Shown here: positions 27,383 to 40,500 of the stretch, piece after piece
Layout: every line of letters begins with the position of its first letter
Position numbering within the stretch: position 1 is the first letter of the stretch
NCBI GenBank assembly: GCA_009869945.1
Contig: WIXG01000203.1
Coordinates: 62,001-126,000 of the forward strand
Direction: 5' to 3'
Source of the DNA: Mesaphorura yosii
Taxonomy: Eukaryota; Arthropoda; Collembola; Poduromorpha; Tullbergiidae
DNA: 64,000 bases
Notes under the pieces: generated by a model
Told to the model about the DNA's origin: nothing
Database searches by the model: none
What the model saw: the letters and a program-made list of their open reading frames with translations, nothing else
Made by a program: the position numbers and the translations under genes

Positions 27383-29602
27383 AAAGAAGGAAACGAGAGC
27401 AGGATAAAAGAAACATTGTTACGCATTGTTGAAGCACTCTTTCAAGTCAAACGCTGCTTGCTTTACTTGCAATTGGACTGGTGCTCTTTTGTGATTGCCT
27501 TTTCGGTCTCGGTCTCTGGCCTCGAACGACTGTAAATAACGAAATCGAGATCGAGAATTACAATTACAACAATGTAGAGCAGCAGATTTTCATGCAAGCC
27601 ACCCGGCTGGCAAGGCAAACAGAAGATTGCACAATAAACTGAAGAAAGACAGTTGATTTACGGGCATGCACGACGATGCGACGACAGATTTCGACGAGTT
27701 TTTGTGGTTTGGTTCTTTGTGGCTTGAGAAAGTGGCTACCTGGCACGGCACTGGTATTTAAAACTTAAAAATAACGCTCGTAAAAATGAGGAAGTATGGA
27801 TTAAGTCTGCGCCAGGCAAGCACAAGCGGATAAGCGGCATTTACGACTTTTTAACTGCGAGCGAACAAATCACACGGAAAAGGTGTGAATAATTTGACAA
27901 CCTTCGAGAGAGTGGGATCATAAATATTGGGCGGTCTAAAACGAGACGAGCCGGAGTCAGTCAGGCGAGTGAAGAACAATCGCACATCGCACACTGTCTT
28001 AAAGTCTGTTAATCCTAATCCGAATTAAATCCTGTGCATTGTTTCGTGTTTCCTCATATTTCATTCAAATTAAGCGCTGCGTTGGCGCTCGCATGAGTTT
28101 GTATCACTTCTCTTCCTTTTCTTTTCTCAATTCAACGAATTAGGATTACATTACGATTCTTGAATCAAGATCTGAGCAGTGTTGCTCTGCGTCTACGTCG
28201 GGATCTAAATCAAATCAATTACGGCGCTCCGAGGGGTCTGCGGGGCCTACATCAAGTGTAACACTGTAAAATGGGATGACATGACTGATAGCAGCACTGG
28301 CACAGGCAGCGCTCGGTACTGGTGGCTTGAAATTTGAAATTTTACTCCAAGAATGGGCTTGCACGGCTCAACGAGGGGCCTTCGTTCTTGTTCTCATCTC
28401 GCTCTTCAGGGCAAATCTCGAGACTCGAATCTCGAATGATTTATTTTCTCATAACAGCACAACTCGGCCACTCGGCCGTCTCATTCATAATCGGTAAAGT
28501 ATGCGCGATGCGATGCACCTTGCCGTGCTGTGCCATGCTTTGCGCCCAGCTGAAACAAATACTTCGAATTCCAGGCCAGACCAGGCCAAGAATTTCATTT
28601 CAACTTTTAAATAATGCTGAGGTTAATTGAATTAAGAATCTAATTTGCTTTTTACTGCTCGCGCTCACGGCTTGTGGCTTGCAGATTCAAGTCAGGTACG
28701 CGTACGCGCAAGACGAATCGTGTGAGGTACTCGAAACTCGATTCAAATTGCTAAACTGTTCTGTTTCTTTTGTTCAGTGATGGTCTCAGGCTCGGCTCAA
28801 ATTCAGGCACCCAAGCAAGGCCGCTTGTCTCACGGTTTGATGGACATATCTCTGACCTTTCAACCCTCAAACCCAGCATTCTAATAATATTCAGTTTAAT
28901 TTCCAAACTCTCATCTGTGCTGTGATGGATTAAAATCCGTTCTTCACACGCATTCACATGCTGCGGCCTGCGGCTCTGCCAAGGGTCAAACCAAGCAAAA
29001 AGGCTGCCTTGAGGCTCAGCGCAGCGCAGCGCAACCCAATGCATTGGCTTGGCTAAGAACTTAGCATAATTTAATTCAATCCTTTAAAAGCAGCGGCCGA
29101 TAAGTTGGATTTTAATTTAATTCGCATGACGCATGACAATAAATTGTAAATCGAGTAATTGTAATTGAGAGATCAAGTTGATGGATGAGTCAAAGCCAAG
29201 CAAAGAGAATCAAAGCCGGCGAAATACGAAAGGACGTCGTTGCTTTTTTGCAGAGCGAAAAATGAAATCCACTTTTATTTTAAAGTTGTGTCGCAATCGG
29301 AAGCCGGTGTGAAGGGATATAAAAATCAACCGATCCGTGGTTGACCGGAACTTTGCCTCCATTAATCCGAATTTGATGAGTCTGATGACGCAGCATTTCA
29401 AATTTTTAAAATCAAACCCTTTAATCCGCCCATTCGAAAAGGAAAGCAGGAATTTAAAATAGTAGCAAAACAGCAGCAGCAGCAAAGTTGAATTTTGTTC
29501 AGCTCGAATTGTAATCCGAGCCCATTCGATTTGGAATTCGTACGTGTAACTTTAAAATTTGAACCAGATTTTTCTGAAACACGGAGGAGAAAAAGGGCCC
29601 TT

Positions 29603-29618
29603 TGCCTGCCTGCCTGCC
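29603..29618. repeat. (TGCC)4 microsatellite
   Basis: Four perfect TGCC units in the intergenic region. Confidence 0.85.
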
Positions 29619-32600
29619 TTTTATGCTCGCGGTCGCGATTTGAGCAGTCGGCTCATGAGCGTTTAATGGAGATTGATGATGTAACAACAACACTTTTCAA
29701 TCAGTCCGCTCTGTACTGCAAAATCGCAATTTTACGGTTGTCTCCACCGCTTTCGCCTTTCGCGTCGGCCAGCTAACGTTTCTATTTCCCTTCTGCGCTG
29801 GCCTTTCAATGCCAAGCCAAATGCTATGCCTGCTCTCATTGTTACAATTTAATCTTCTCTCGCTCATTGCATTGTTGCGTGGCTCGTTAGCGCCTCGCCT
29901 CGACTCGCCCGTGCTGTACGGCACGGCGTAAAACACGAAAAAACTTTCCGAACCGCGTTTGGCATTTTATACTCTAAATCCAGTTAGTCATGGCGAAATG
30001 AAAAAAATGGCCTGGCTTTTGCGCTGCTGCTGGCTAAAATGACGATGGAGCCGGAATCTCGTAATCTTACGTAGTGTGCAACAATGAACACGTAGATTTC
30101 GCATGTGCGAGTTCACGTCTCGTTCGCAATCGAGTCTGGCCTGGCCTGAAAATTCAACCTACCGATAGAACTTTAATCATACTTCTGTTTCATGTGATTT
30201 GTGCATAAATTCAAAAGGCATCAAAAAAGCACAGCGAATCACAATTCATTGGCAAGAAATGTTTTTGGTGGCCAAACTAAAACATTTCGCTTGCATTAAA
30301 TTCGTCGCTGTTAGTTGAATTTGGTTTTATAGCATAAATCCGTGTAAATTGTTAGGTGGGTTTATTCTTTCGTTATTAATAAATCATGTTTAAATATTCT
30401 TGACATGGGCGACTTGAACAATTCACAAGATAAACAGACAAATGTAAATAATTTTGACGTGGCTGCTCACTGATTTGATTTTAATGACTGGCTTGGTTTA
30501 AGCGGAGCGAAGGTTCTCAGTTTCAATTGCAATTGGCAATTACTACAATGTCAAGAAGAATGACAGCTTCATTAAAAGCTGTACATGCAAATGCAAATAA
30601 TCCTCGTGCATTGTTTTCTTTCGCGATTGACAGATGACGAATTCGACTGACAGACGCGTTCGTCGGCTCGGCTCGGAGAATAACAGTACACAACAATGAA
30701 ATTACGATCCAAATTGTTGATTAAGAGAATCTTTCACAGCAACAAACGAAAGTAGTGCATGAAGGTGGTCTTGCGAGCACTTTGCTCGCTCGGCTCTAAA
30801 CTCCAAACCGCAACTAATTGTAATTGTAATTGCATCTAGCAAGCAAGCAGCAAGCAGCAAACCAAACCAATTACACAACACTTCACAAATTATGACCGTC
30901 ATAAATTTCCCTGCATTGACAGAAAACGAAGCAGTGCACAAAGTGCTTCTTGTTCATTGCGCTTTTTGAGCTGCTTCAAAGCGCAATGCAAGCGCGCTGC
31001 TGCGAAGAAAGCAATTAAGATAAATTAAAGCCGAATTCGAATTCGCTGCTGCTACTCAAGTCGACCTTTCTGGAAATTTCCCCAGAAAAGCGAAGCATTT
31101 TTGGGTGCCACGCCGCGTTGGTGTTGCCTTCAAACTGGGTGACGTAACCACGACGTGAAAAATCTCGTCCCATAAACGTACTCCACCAAGCTTTTGATAA
31201 AAGTACGTACAAAAGGCGAGGCGAGTCTATAAAATGTCTGCTCCGATAAAATCAGTGAAAAAATGTAGTTCAAGTCACAACATAAATTCTCATTTTAGAA
31301 AAGAATAAAAATTACAAGACACTTCTTCGGCTGGACAGGCCGACCTTCTGGCTTGGACGGACAAAAGACGACCAACTTGAAACGAAACTCAAATGACGAA
31401 GGCCAACGACAAGCCGAAGCGAAGCACGACACGAAGGCGATATGAAAAAGTGGAATGGAAACTCAAATCTCTTCGCTGCGCTTTACATGAAGAAACGATG
31501 AAAAAATAGAGTCCATAAATTAAAATGATCTTCTTTCGAGATAAATCGTGCCTGACCCTCTTATTTCATATCTTTTTTGTGGGCCGGGACAGGAACCGGT
31601 ATTGCTCCCCGTGAGATTCATTCACTCCATGGCACGGCCAGAATTTCTGCTGTGCACAAATTCTGCCATTGCCATCATTAATGATCTCTGCTCACTCGCA
31701 CTCGTACACGGACTCGCATCATCGATAACAATAGGAATTAGATGAACGATAAAATTACTTACTACCACTACACTACACGAGATTATGAAGTCAAGCCGGG
31801 CCAAGAATCAAGAATTATGGACAAATCTCGCCACTGGACCCCTTTTTATGGGCCTGGCCACAAACCTCAGCCGCGTCGAGTCACAGTCCAGAATGAAAAG
31901 TGAAATATTCCAGTTTCGAGTCTCACAATCGTTATCGCTGCACCGTGTTTACTTGCGCGTTTTTAGAAATAAATCTTGGCAGGCCGAAGCAAAAATGCAA
32001 ATATACAAGAACGCAATTATGCAGAAACTCCTCGACTGGCTGATGTGACTCGATCTTGATTGTGGATGTGATTATTATATTATTAAACTTGCATAATTTG
32101 GATAGCATAATTAAATCAACTACGTTTCATGCAAACCGAACATGGAAATCCGCGCTCAAGTTTGACTTTCTCATCGCAGTTCGTCCTGACTCGGCTCGGC
32201 TACTCTTCGAACCAACGCGCACTGAAACTGGTCGCGACTCGAGCAGATGGAGACCGGAGCTGGCTCAACAATCGAGGAGCTGCTACAAATGCTGTTTTGC
32301 TGCTTGGAAGAAAGTCTCAACGATACTCTTCTTGTCTCCAAAAGGCTCGAACTAGAAACGACGCGAAGCGAACGCGTTTCATTTTGCCCCGTGGAACTAA
32401 AGCAAAATTACAAAACAACAAACCCAATAATAAAACGATAAATTCAATCATCCACACTAGAAGATTCATAGAATCCGTAATTCAATTGTCTTGCAAATAA
32501 AAGAAGCGCGCACTTTTCCAGGCACTGCAGTGTCCAACCACAAAATCAATCTTTAGAAGTAGCAACAGAGAAATAATCAGAAACAAAAGAATTACGTTAC

Positions 32601-34540
32601 GCCACGGTACGGCCATGCCGCGCGGGAAGGAAGAAGCACATGCAAAAGCAAAAGCAGGGCAGGAATGCGAATGTTTTAAAAGTATTCCGGGAAGCGGTGG
32701 GCACTGAGGCACTGGAATCAAGGCCTGGGCTTGTTGGTTTTAGATTTGTATTAAAATTTGATCCCGGAGGAGAAACAGAAAACACAACACAAAATGCATG
32801 TAAGAACGCGAACGCAAGAAGATTGCGTGAAATTCCTGAAGCGAAAGAATTCCATCTTGACTCATGCAACAGCGCGAGCATGTACGCGTACAAACAACAA
32901 ATTGTTGCATTCATCAATATTAAACATGGAAAATCTTTTCTACGCGGAAATCCTGGAAGCAGCAGCAGCGCAAGGTTTAGCAGTTTGGAGCCTCGAAACG
33001 TGGGAATTGCACGGAGAATTACGAGCTCTAGCCGCTCCAGCGCATAAACCCACGGTTTTATTATTGCACTCGAAAAATTATTGCGAAATTGAAACCGCCG
33101 CATTGCAATCGGCGAAAAGCGCCATTTTCTCTTTCTGAAATTCAACATCGTCACGGAAATCATAAAAAGGTTCAGACAGGTTAAACCGTGGTCCATTTCC
33201 AGACGCATTTACATCGTCGTTCCTCCCGACGGCGACTTCTACTTACCACTTCCAGACAGACGCCATATTTTCAAATTGCAAAAAATCGCCATTAAACCGC
33301 ACACAGAACTGCCAACTGTTTTTGCACTTTGCCATTTGCCGATTTGCCATTATGAAGGATGATAATGATAATGCCTGCTTCTAATTATTCGCCGCCTCGT
33401 CCGTGCGTATGCCTCCCGCGCCGTGCCAGCCGTCTTAATGCCAACCGCACACGCCAAAACTACGCCAAAGTCGGCCATACCACACATCTTTCCAAATGCC
33501 AGCGCTTTGTGCTGGGCTGGGTGCTTGTTTTCGGAAGTTATAATAATTACGGCTGACATTTATAGAGTAATGCATGTAGCACGTAAGTTTATGCAAATAC
33601 GCAACTAAGTCGTGAAAGAATTCGTGAATTCGCGAATTTGCCACAGCAGCCAGCCCGCATGTCCGTGTGCATGTGAAGCGAACATAATCAAGCTGAGCCA
33701 AGCCACGCCGGGGCTGCTGGATGGTTAAAAGGTCTTGGGACCCGCAAATGAAACTCGATGCTTATCACGACACGGGTGCTTTACATTTAGAACTTTTGGA
33801 ATGCGCTGTGCCGTGCCACGTCGTAACGCAATGCAAGCGCCCGGCCCACGAGAATGAGAACTCGACTCTGGCAGTGCTGCTGCAGTAAATTGAGACTCTA
33901 TTTTCACATTTACAAATGTTTACCATTTCTTCAGGTTCACTTTTCGCAATGGCAATGGCGCAGGCAGGCAGACACAGCCAACAGCCGCCGTCAGTCTTGC
34001 TTTAGTCATGAACCGCTCTACATTGTGCGCGGACCACGCGACGAAGACGATGCGACGTGAATCGTGATTCGTGAACTGGACCACATTTCTCGAACTGTGA
34101 GATTCTTGATTCTTCGACTTTCGACATTCGACCACCGCAACGCAACACCGGCAGCAGCGAGACTTTTTTGACCACTGAAATTAAGAAATTATCTCTTTGC
34201 TCTGTGAGCGAAGCTCGAAATGACGACCAAGGTTTAGACTATAACTTCAATTTGTGACGACGAGCTCCTTCCGATATTTGTGCAAAGACCATATTTCTTG
34301 TGTCAAATCAAATCATTTCTAAACTCGACACCATGTGAAATGTGAAGATTTTGTGGAGTTACGAGTACAAGAACAATAGGTAATCCTTTGCCGGTATCAC
34401 ACCCAATTGACACGTGCAAAGTGTTGGCTGATCACAATAACTTGAGAAATGAGAATCCAGAATGACCCATACGCGCACGCAAAAAGAGTAGTGAATCTAT
34501 TTAATTTACACGATTTAAAGTGCGATTAATTAAATAAATA

Positions 34541-34591
34541 TTCTCCTCAGTCACCGTCGCTGCTCCAAACGCCTAAGCACCTGCCTTCACG
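34541..34591 (+). promoter_or_regulatory. Acceptor-like site and 5' leader before the KCNQ start codon
   Basis: TTCTCCTCAG at 34541-34550 is a pyrimidine-rich tract ending in AG, like a 3' splice site. The following 41 bases lead to the ATG at 34592. A TAA at 34574-34576 is in frame with that ATG, so the protein cannot extend upstream within this exon. I infer that the exon runs 34551-34632 and is joined to an upstream untranslated exon that I cannot locate. If the site is not used, this is simply leader sequence of a first exon. Confidence 0.5.
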
Positions 34592-37500
34592 ATGAGTATG
34601 ATGATGAGAGACGAGACAACCTTCTATGTCGTGTAAGTCGGAATTTTCTCGCATTTTTGTTTGAATCGGAATCTTGACAACTTTCTTCTTGTCAATGATT
34701 CATCGCCGACGACGGTGGCAACGGCACGGCTGAGCGTTCACCCCGACGGGCCTGGCAGGAAAATGCAGAAGGCTCGTGTCTGGAGCGCTTCAACTCGAGC
34801 CATGTCATTATTCCCTAATAAAAATAATAAAGTTTGTTTAACAGAGAAACATATTGCATTGTCCCTTCAACTGCCAATTTTCAGCCGTGTTCGCTGGGTG
34901 GAATGGAATAATGGGCGTCTTGCACGCATGCACGGTGCGCTACGGCTACGCGTAGACGCATTATTTTGACACCATTATTATAGTAGCATTTTTTACGATC
35001 GACTTTCATCAATACTTTGTAATAGTAATAATATTATTACTGCTGCTGGTATCGCCTAGTGAGTGTAGGTATGCCATTATTTTAATGTTATGCCTGCCAC
35101 GCCACGCTGCAGCAATGCAATGCGGATATTTGTTAGCTTGACGTAGGGAAATGGCAAGTTACAGCGGATACGGGACTCGGGACCGACCCGGATCGGATGC
35201 GAAATAATTGTCTGCATGCATGGAATGACGGCAATGACGAGAAGGCAAAGCAAAAGCAAAATTACTACGAAGGAGTATGAGCCAGGCTTTGAAGAGCTGC
35301 GGTGCGCTTGTTGAAAAATGCAAATTCCTTGCAAAATAAGCAATAACAATCGAATAATCGTCGAACGCTTATCGGCTGGCGAGTACTTGAGTAAAGGAAC
35401 TGAAACCAGGCGCAAGGTGAGGTGAATTGCAGGTTTTTCGCGCAGTTTGGCGTGTTCCTAGATTTCATGCCTCGCAAAACTTGATACTTCAGCAAAATCT
35501 TACCAGTCATCGTCTTCGACATCATCTTTCTCTCAGTTTCTAATTTTGACTGATGCAGTGTTGGTGCTGATTTATGGCCGCTCCTCCAAACACATGGCTC
35601 GTGTCTCGTGCAGATCTGACATTTGTATTATGCAAGATGCGCGCGAGAGTGAATGAATAAAAGTCATTCTTTGCAGGAAGCCAATTCTGAAATGAAACAA
35701 GAGAAAGAAGCCAGTCAGTCGACTCGTCAAGTTGACTTGAAACATTTGAAGGCTTTGTACTCTTTTACACCTTACTTTTGTGAATTTGGCCTTCCAGCCT
35801 GCGTTGAGCCCACGAGGCTCAGCTGGCCTGGCTTTGGGTTTGGCTTGGGCCACGCCACGATGAATCATGAATTCTAGTTAAGCTCGATGATGAATCGAAT
35901 CTCGTGTTCATTGTTCTGTTCTTACGTGTTTCCTCTTCTGTTGTTTGCAGCCCGGTCGACAAGTTTGAGAAGGAGAAGGACACTTTCACGACCGAAGTCA
36001 CAATTCCAATGAGTTCGCATGGTTCTTTGATCCATCAGCGCAAGAGTCTCCTGGGACGGCCATTAGGAGTCAGGTTCGTTTGTTTGCCGTGATCCTTCAA
36101 TCTTCCTAAAACACACGTTTCATTTTTATGTCTCTCCTGTTAATGGCTCGTGTTTCTGTTTGTGTAAATGCAAAGCAATAAACAACGATAATGCAGGCAA
36201 AAATAAGACCAGACTAGTGAGACTAGACATACCCCACCACAAAAGTCCAACGTGCCCGAAGCTTATCAGTTGTCTTATTCCTCCATTCTTCTTTCCAGTG
36301 CGGTTTCCATTCCCATTTCTGTCTTGTTTACACTTTGTGGTCGAGTTTGCGAACGCGAATCGGGATCGTCTGCTGTCTTCTGCCGGTGAAGGCGAGAAAA
36401 GAAAGAAGATGCGACCAGTGAACAGCAAGTTATTAATGACAATGGCACCACTCTACCGTAATGTGTAAAGATAACGTTTCTATAGTCAGCCAACGACCAG
36501 CCCCTGGCTTTGACATGGTAGCTTTAACTTATGCTGGTCTACTAACACTTAAAAGTGCAAAAATGAAAGCGGCGTTGCGTTGGCATAAACGAGCACGACG
36601 CCGGCTACTTTCCAGATTTTTACCGATCTCAAGTGCAGTTGTAAAAGTAGTTGTATGGCTAGATTGTATCTTGTGTTTGCAGGACTAACAGAAGAACTGT
36701 GAAATGTCGGAAGCTTCAGTCCAAGCTGTACAACTTCTTGGAGAGGCCGCACGGAAATAAGGCGATCGTGTACCACGTGGTCATGTAAGTCCAGACTTCC
36801 AGACGCAGTCCCAGAATTTCCTCTTCTGAAATGCGGAAGTGAAAATTTTGAGATCTTTCCCGCATCAATCAAAAATTGTGAATTATGACCTGCAACGCGT
36901 CGTGGACGCAAGATTTAATTAATCGGTTCTCCATCGTCCTTGCACGTCCGAATTCTCGATTTGTTAAGTTGTTTCTCCATTAGCAGCAAAGGAAAAGCAA
37001 GCCAAATTCTGCGGCACGTTTCCACATTTCGAATTCGAGCTTCCATTTCCAACCTACCCGACCGTCAATTCCGTTGTCCACTGGGAATTTTCTCAGTTTA
37101 TCGCACACATTGGACGAGCCTTGGCGGGCGTGAGTCGCGTGAGCCGTGCATGGGCGAGTTATTTGGTTGTTTGTACATTTTTCTCTAGCTTGGCGTGGCC
37201 TAGCCCGGATTGGGATTGGCTTCATTGGCTTCATGAAAAGCAGCAGTAGTTTGTGTTCTTCGTGTAGTGTGTAAATAAACCGCAATGCCGACGCGAAATC
37301 GAGAAAGGAAATCGAGAACGGATGGCTAGCCATTTATCGAAGACATCCAGAGGGATTTGGCCGGTCGCTTTCTGGAACACGAAACGGGCGACCAAGACCA
37401 CATTGTTGGCGACACGGCTCTTGTGACTGTGACCCGACCACATGCCACAAATTGCTTTGGGTCCACGCACGATATTTTCTTGTCACAGAAGATTTCTTGG

Positions 37501-40500
37501 CGCTGCTTTGCTGGAAAGCTGGATTTAGGGATCTGCTAATTTATTAACCTGTGCATGCCTGCAATTTTAGCTACCTGCTTGCAGCCGCAGTGAATGTTGC
37601 TAATAAATAGCGGCCCGGCCCGGCCTGACGCGAATGAGAGCAGCTTGTGTCTTTTGTGATCACCAAAGCCTGTAAAACACGACCACGAGCACTGAAGACA
37701 AGTAAAGCTCGTTCGTTTTCGATGTATCGCGAAATGGAAACATGAGGAAGCTCCAAGCGGACGCGGGTACGGCACTATTTATTTTTGTTTCCAACCTACT
37801 ACAAGACGTAAATAGCTGTGTGTACCTGCTGCAGTGATTCACATTTCACATTCACACTGCCACGTCGCGTCGGGCCAAAACTAAAACAAAAACTCTGTAC
37901 TCTAGCTTGGCATTTGGGTAGTAAATTTTTAATAAACTTAGCGAGTGATTTTAAAATTAGTTTCTAAAAATACACTGGGGCTCTGCTTTCCGCTTGGCTC
38001 GCGCTCGCCTCGGCTTTTTCTGCGTCTGCCTCTGCCGCTCGCTCAGGCTGTTAGTCATTTTGTAAACAGAGACACGAGTATGAATTCGAAAAATAGGGAG
38101 ATTGGCACACGACCACGACCAAAATGCCCCACAAAAGCTCTGCTACTCTTATTAGCGTCATCAAAAAATCATTGTAGTCGATTAACAACTGATTAGACGG
38201 TCGAAGTCATAATATTTTGGGTGCGCATGCTGTTGTTTTATTTTTCGCGTGGATTTTGGCACATTCTCGACGAAAGGTCTAAAATTAGTCAATGTTAGAT
38301 GGGTTTTATCATTGAATCAGCAGTTTAATGACGTCTGCCTGTGTTTTCTTGTGAAATGCCGTGCCGCGCCGTACCGTGACGCGTGCCGAGAAGGAATTCC
38401 TGATTTGTTATTAGACTGGAGTGTCAATCATCGAAAGATGCGTGCGTATGTGGCCTTTTCAACTTCAAACTTCAATTTTTTAAGTACGACGTGTGGTGTG
38501 CAGAATTCAAAATTCGACGTATGACACTATAAAAACCAGAACCCCACAACCCGTCAAGCTTCAAGCGCTAACAATTTCCAGACGCATTGTCATACGCGTC
38601 GCGCAACGAAAAAATCGAATTCTCATGCAGGAGCCACCCGCGCATTACAAAATGATTGCATTTGTAAACCGAATCGAGCACGTAAAAACCCTGTTCGTAT
38701 TATTAGCACAAATTGCGGAGAGCAGTCAAACTGCCGGCGCTAAATTGAAACCCCGCAGAGTGTTGGCGTTCAAATGTCAAATTCAATCGCGCCTGGCTCT
38801 TTATCAGTGACACGGTACATGTAACGCCACGCCACGCTTTGCCACGCGGGGACTGAGAGGCTTTTACTCGCGCAGCGTATCGCAGCGCTGGAACATCTTT
38901 TTAGGCGTGCAGCCAAATTGACAAATGAGAAGGAAAGAGATGCCCGCGCCGCATCAGGACAAAGACACTCTTTTATTATTGCCTCGCGTTTCACGCCACG
39001 GCAAGCCATTTAATATCGTCAGATGTTAATCTGGACCGGGACGAGACGTAAGAAGACGAGGCAAGAATTGGAATTGGACCAGATGCGATACGAATTGTCT
39101 CGGCTTGGCTTGGCCTGGCCTGTAATTGAATCCCGATCGATGCGGACCATGAAAGAATCATGAAAAAATTATGAACCAGTCCGTCCAAAGTCCTGCCTGC
39201 CTGCCTGAATGGCACGTCGCCCGTTAATGAGCGAATTTGTATTTCATTTACATGGACGATACGACGAAACCGACACCAACACAGCCCAATTAAGGAAAGA
39301 AATACGCCGTAGCCGTACCTTTAATTAAACAGTGAAACTGTCCATCTGCTTGCTGAACTGCGAGTGTTCGCTGCGCTGCGACTTCGTCGACGTCATCAAA
39401 TTTGCATGTATGTTGATTGATTTATTAAACTGCTGAATTCGAATTCGAGCTGAGAATTACGATGGCGAATGCGAATTTGGGTTAATTGCTAATTGCCATA
39501 CGTACACGTGCGACTTGCGGGTGCGAATCGTCAGGTGGAAGGAATCAACACGAAATACAAACCGAGAATTAGAAAATTCAATTAGTGTTGCAATTTAATG
39601 CGAATTGCGGACTGCAAATTTTTAATTAACCAAAGTAAAGAGGCGCAAACTGAACGCAAAGTGAAGGCCAAGAATGCAAACAGCATAATTCATTTTTTTA
39701 ATTGATCGACTTCCTGTGGTGTGGGTTAAGCAAGTAAAGAGCATAAATCATGCGAGTAAATATTCTGGATTCTCAAATTCGCTTACGGGTTGCGACTTGC
39801 AAGCGTGCGTGCGTGAGAATTTCCGCTTATCAAATTTCTCATACGGTAATTTATCAGCTGCTGCCCTGCCCTGCTACCCTGAAAAGCACGACCGGGCGAA
39901 AGTCATTCATGTCTTGTAGCGTCGTGTAATTAAGGGCCAAGATGTATTATCCTCATACACGCTCGTGAAAAAGCGAAAAATGCAAATTCAATAATTTGTA
40001 TGCTTTGTGGGGACGCGGACGAAGAGCAAATTTATTAATACATGTGAATACATTTGTTACTGAAGGCTCGTTTCTTACTGTAAGTGAAATCGAAGTCCAC
40101 TTCGGCAGAAGCAGACGTCTTCAGGCCTCTCACGTGGCCATAGCTTTAAAAATTTAGGCCGGTAGCATAACAGAACCGAGTCGGATCAAGTCAAGCCTTA
40201 AAGCCTGCCTGTCAAATTTTGTAATCGCAACACTGCGCCCAGCATTTGGCACAGCATAATTATTATTCTACACACACCGGCCACGAGCACGTTTTTATTC
40301 CGGTGTTATTAGAACTATCATTCTCTTTCTCATTTCTCGTTTCACGACTTTCTACCGTATGCCTATGGGAGATTGCTTTCTCCTTTCTTTCAATTCGCTG
40401 CTCGCCCATCGCCCTTTGCAATCGCAATCGCAATTGCAATGGGTTTGGCGCAGTCCATTTATGGCTGTGGAGAAAATTCAATGCACTGGCTGCACTTACT

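Larger units (their letters stand above)
24714..34540. other. Intergenic region between the ABHD12-like gene and KCNQ
   Basis: About 10 kb with no gene I can support. It contains (CCTG)4 at 27,367-27,382, (TGCC)4 at 29,603-29,618, (AGCCA)3 at 25,264-25,278, and one copy of a 22-base sequence also found at 18,751. The stretch 32,600-33,200 is open in several frames on both strands at once, which points to low stop density rather than coding. The KCNQ promoter and any untranslated first exon probably lie somewhere here, since the first coding exon of KCNQ is preceded by an acceptor-like site. I could not locate them. Confidence 0.5.

Noticed and set aside
32597..33208. 203-codon open frame on the minus strand, overlapped by plus-strand frames of 135 and 126 codons
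   Set aside because: Open on both strands and in several frames at once, with biased translations and no family motif or splice context. This is low stop density, not a gene.
36461..36688. 75-codon open frame running into the KCNQ exon 3 acceptor
   Set aside because: It reads exon 3 in a different frame and hits a stop just after the acceptor, so it cannot be an alternative KCNQ start.
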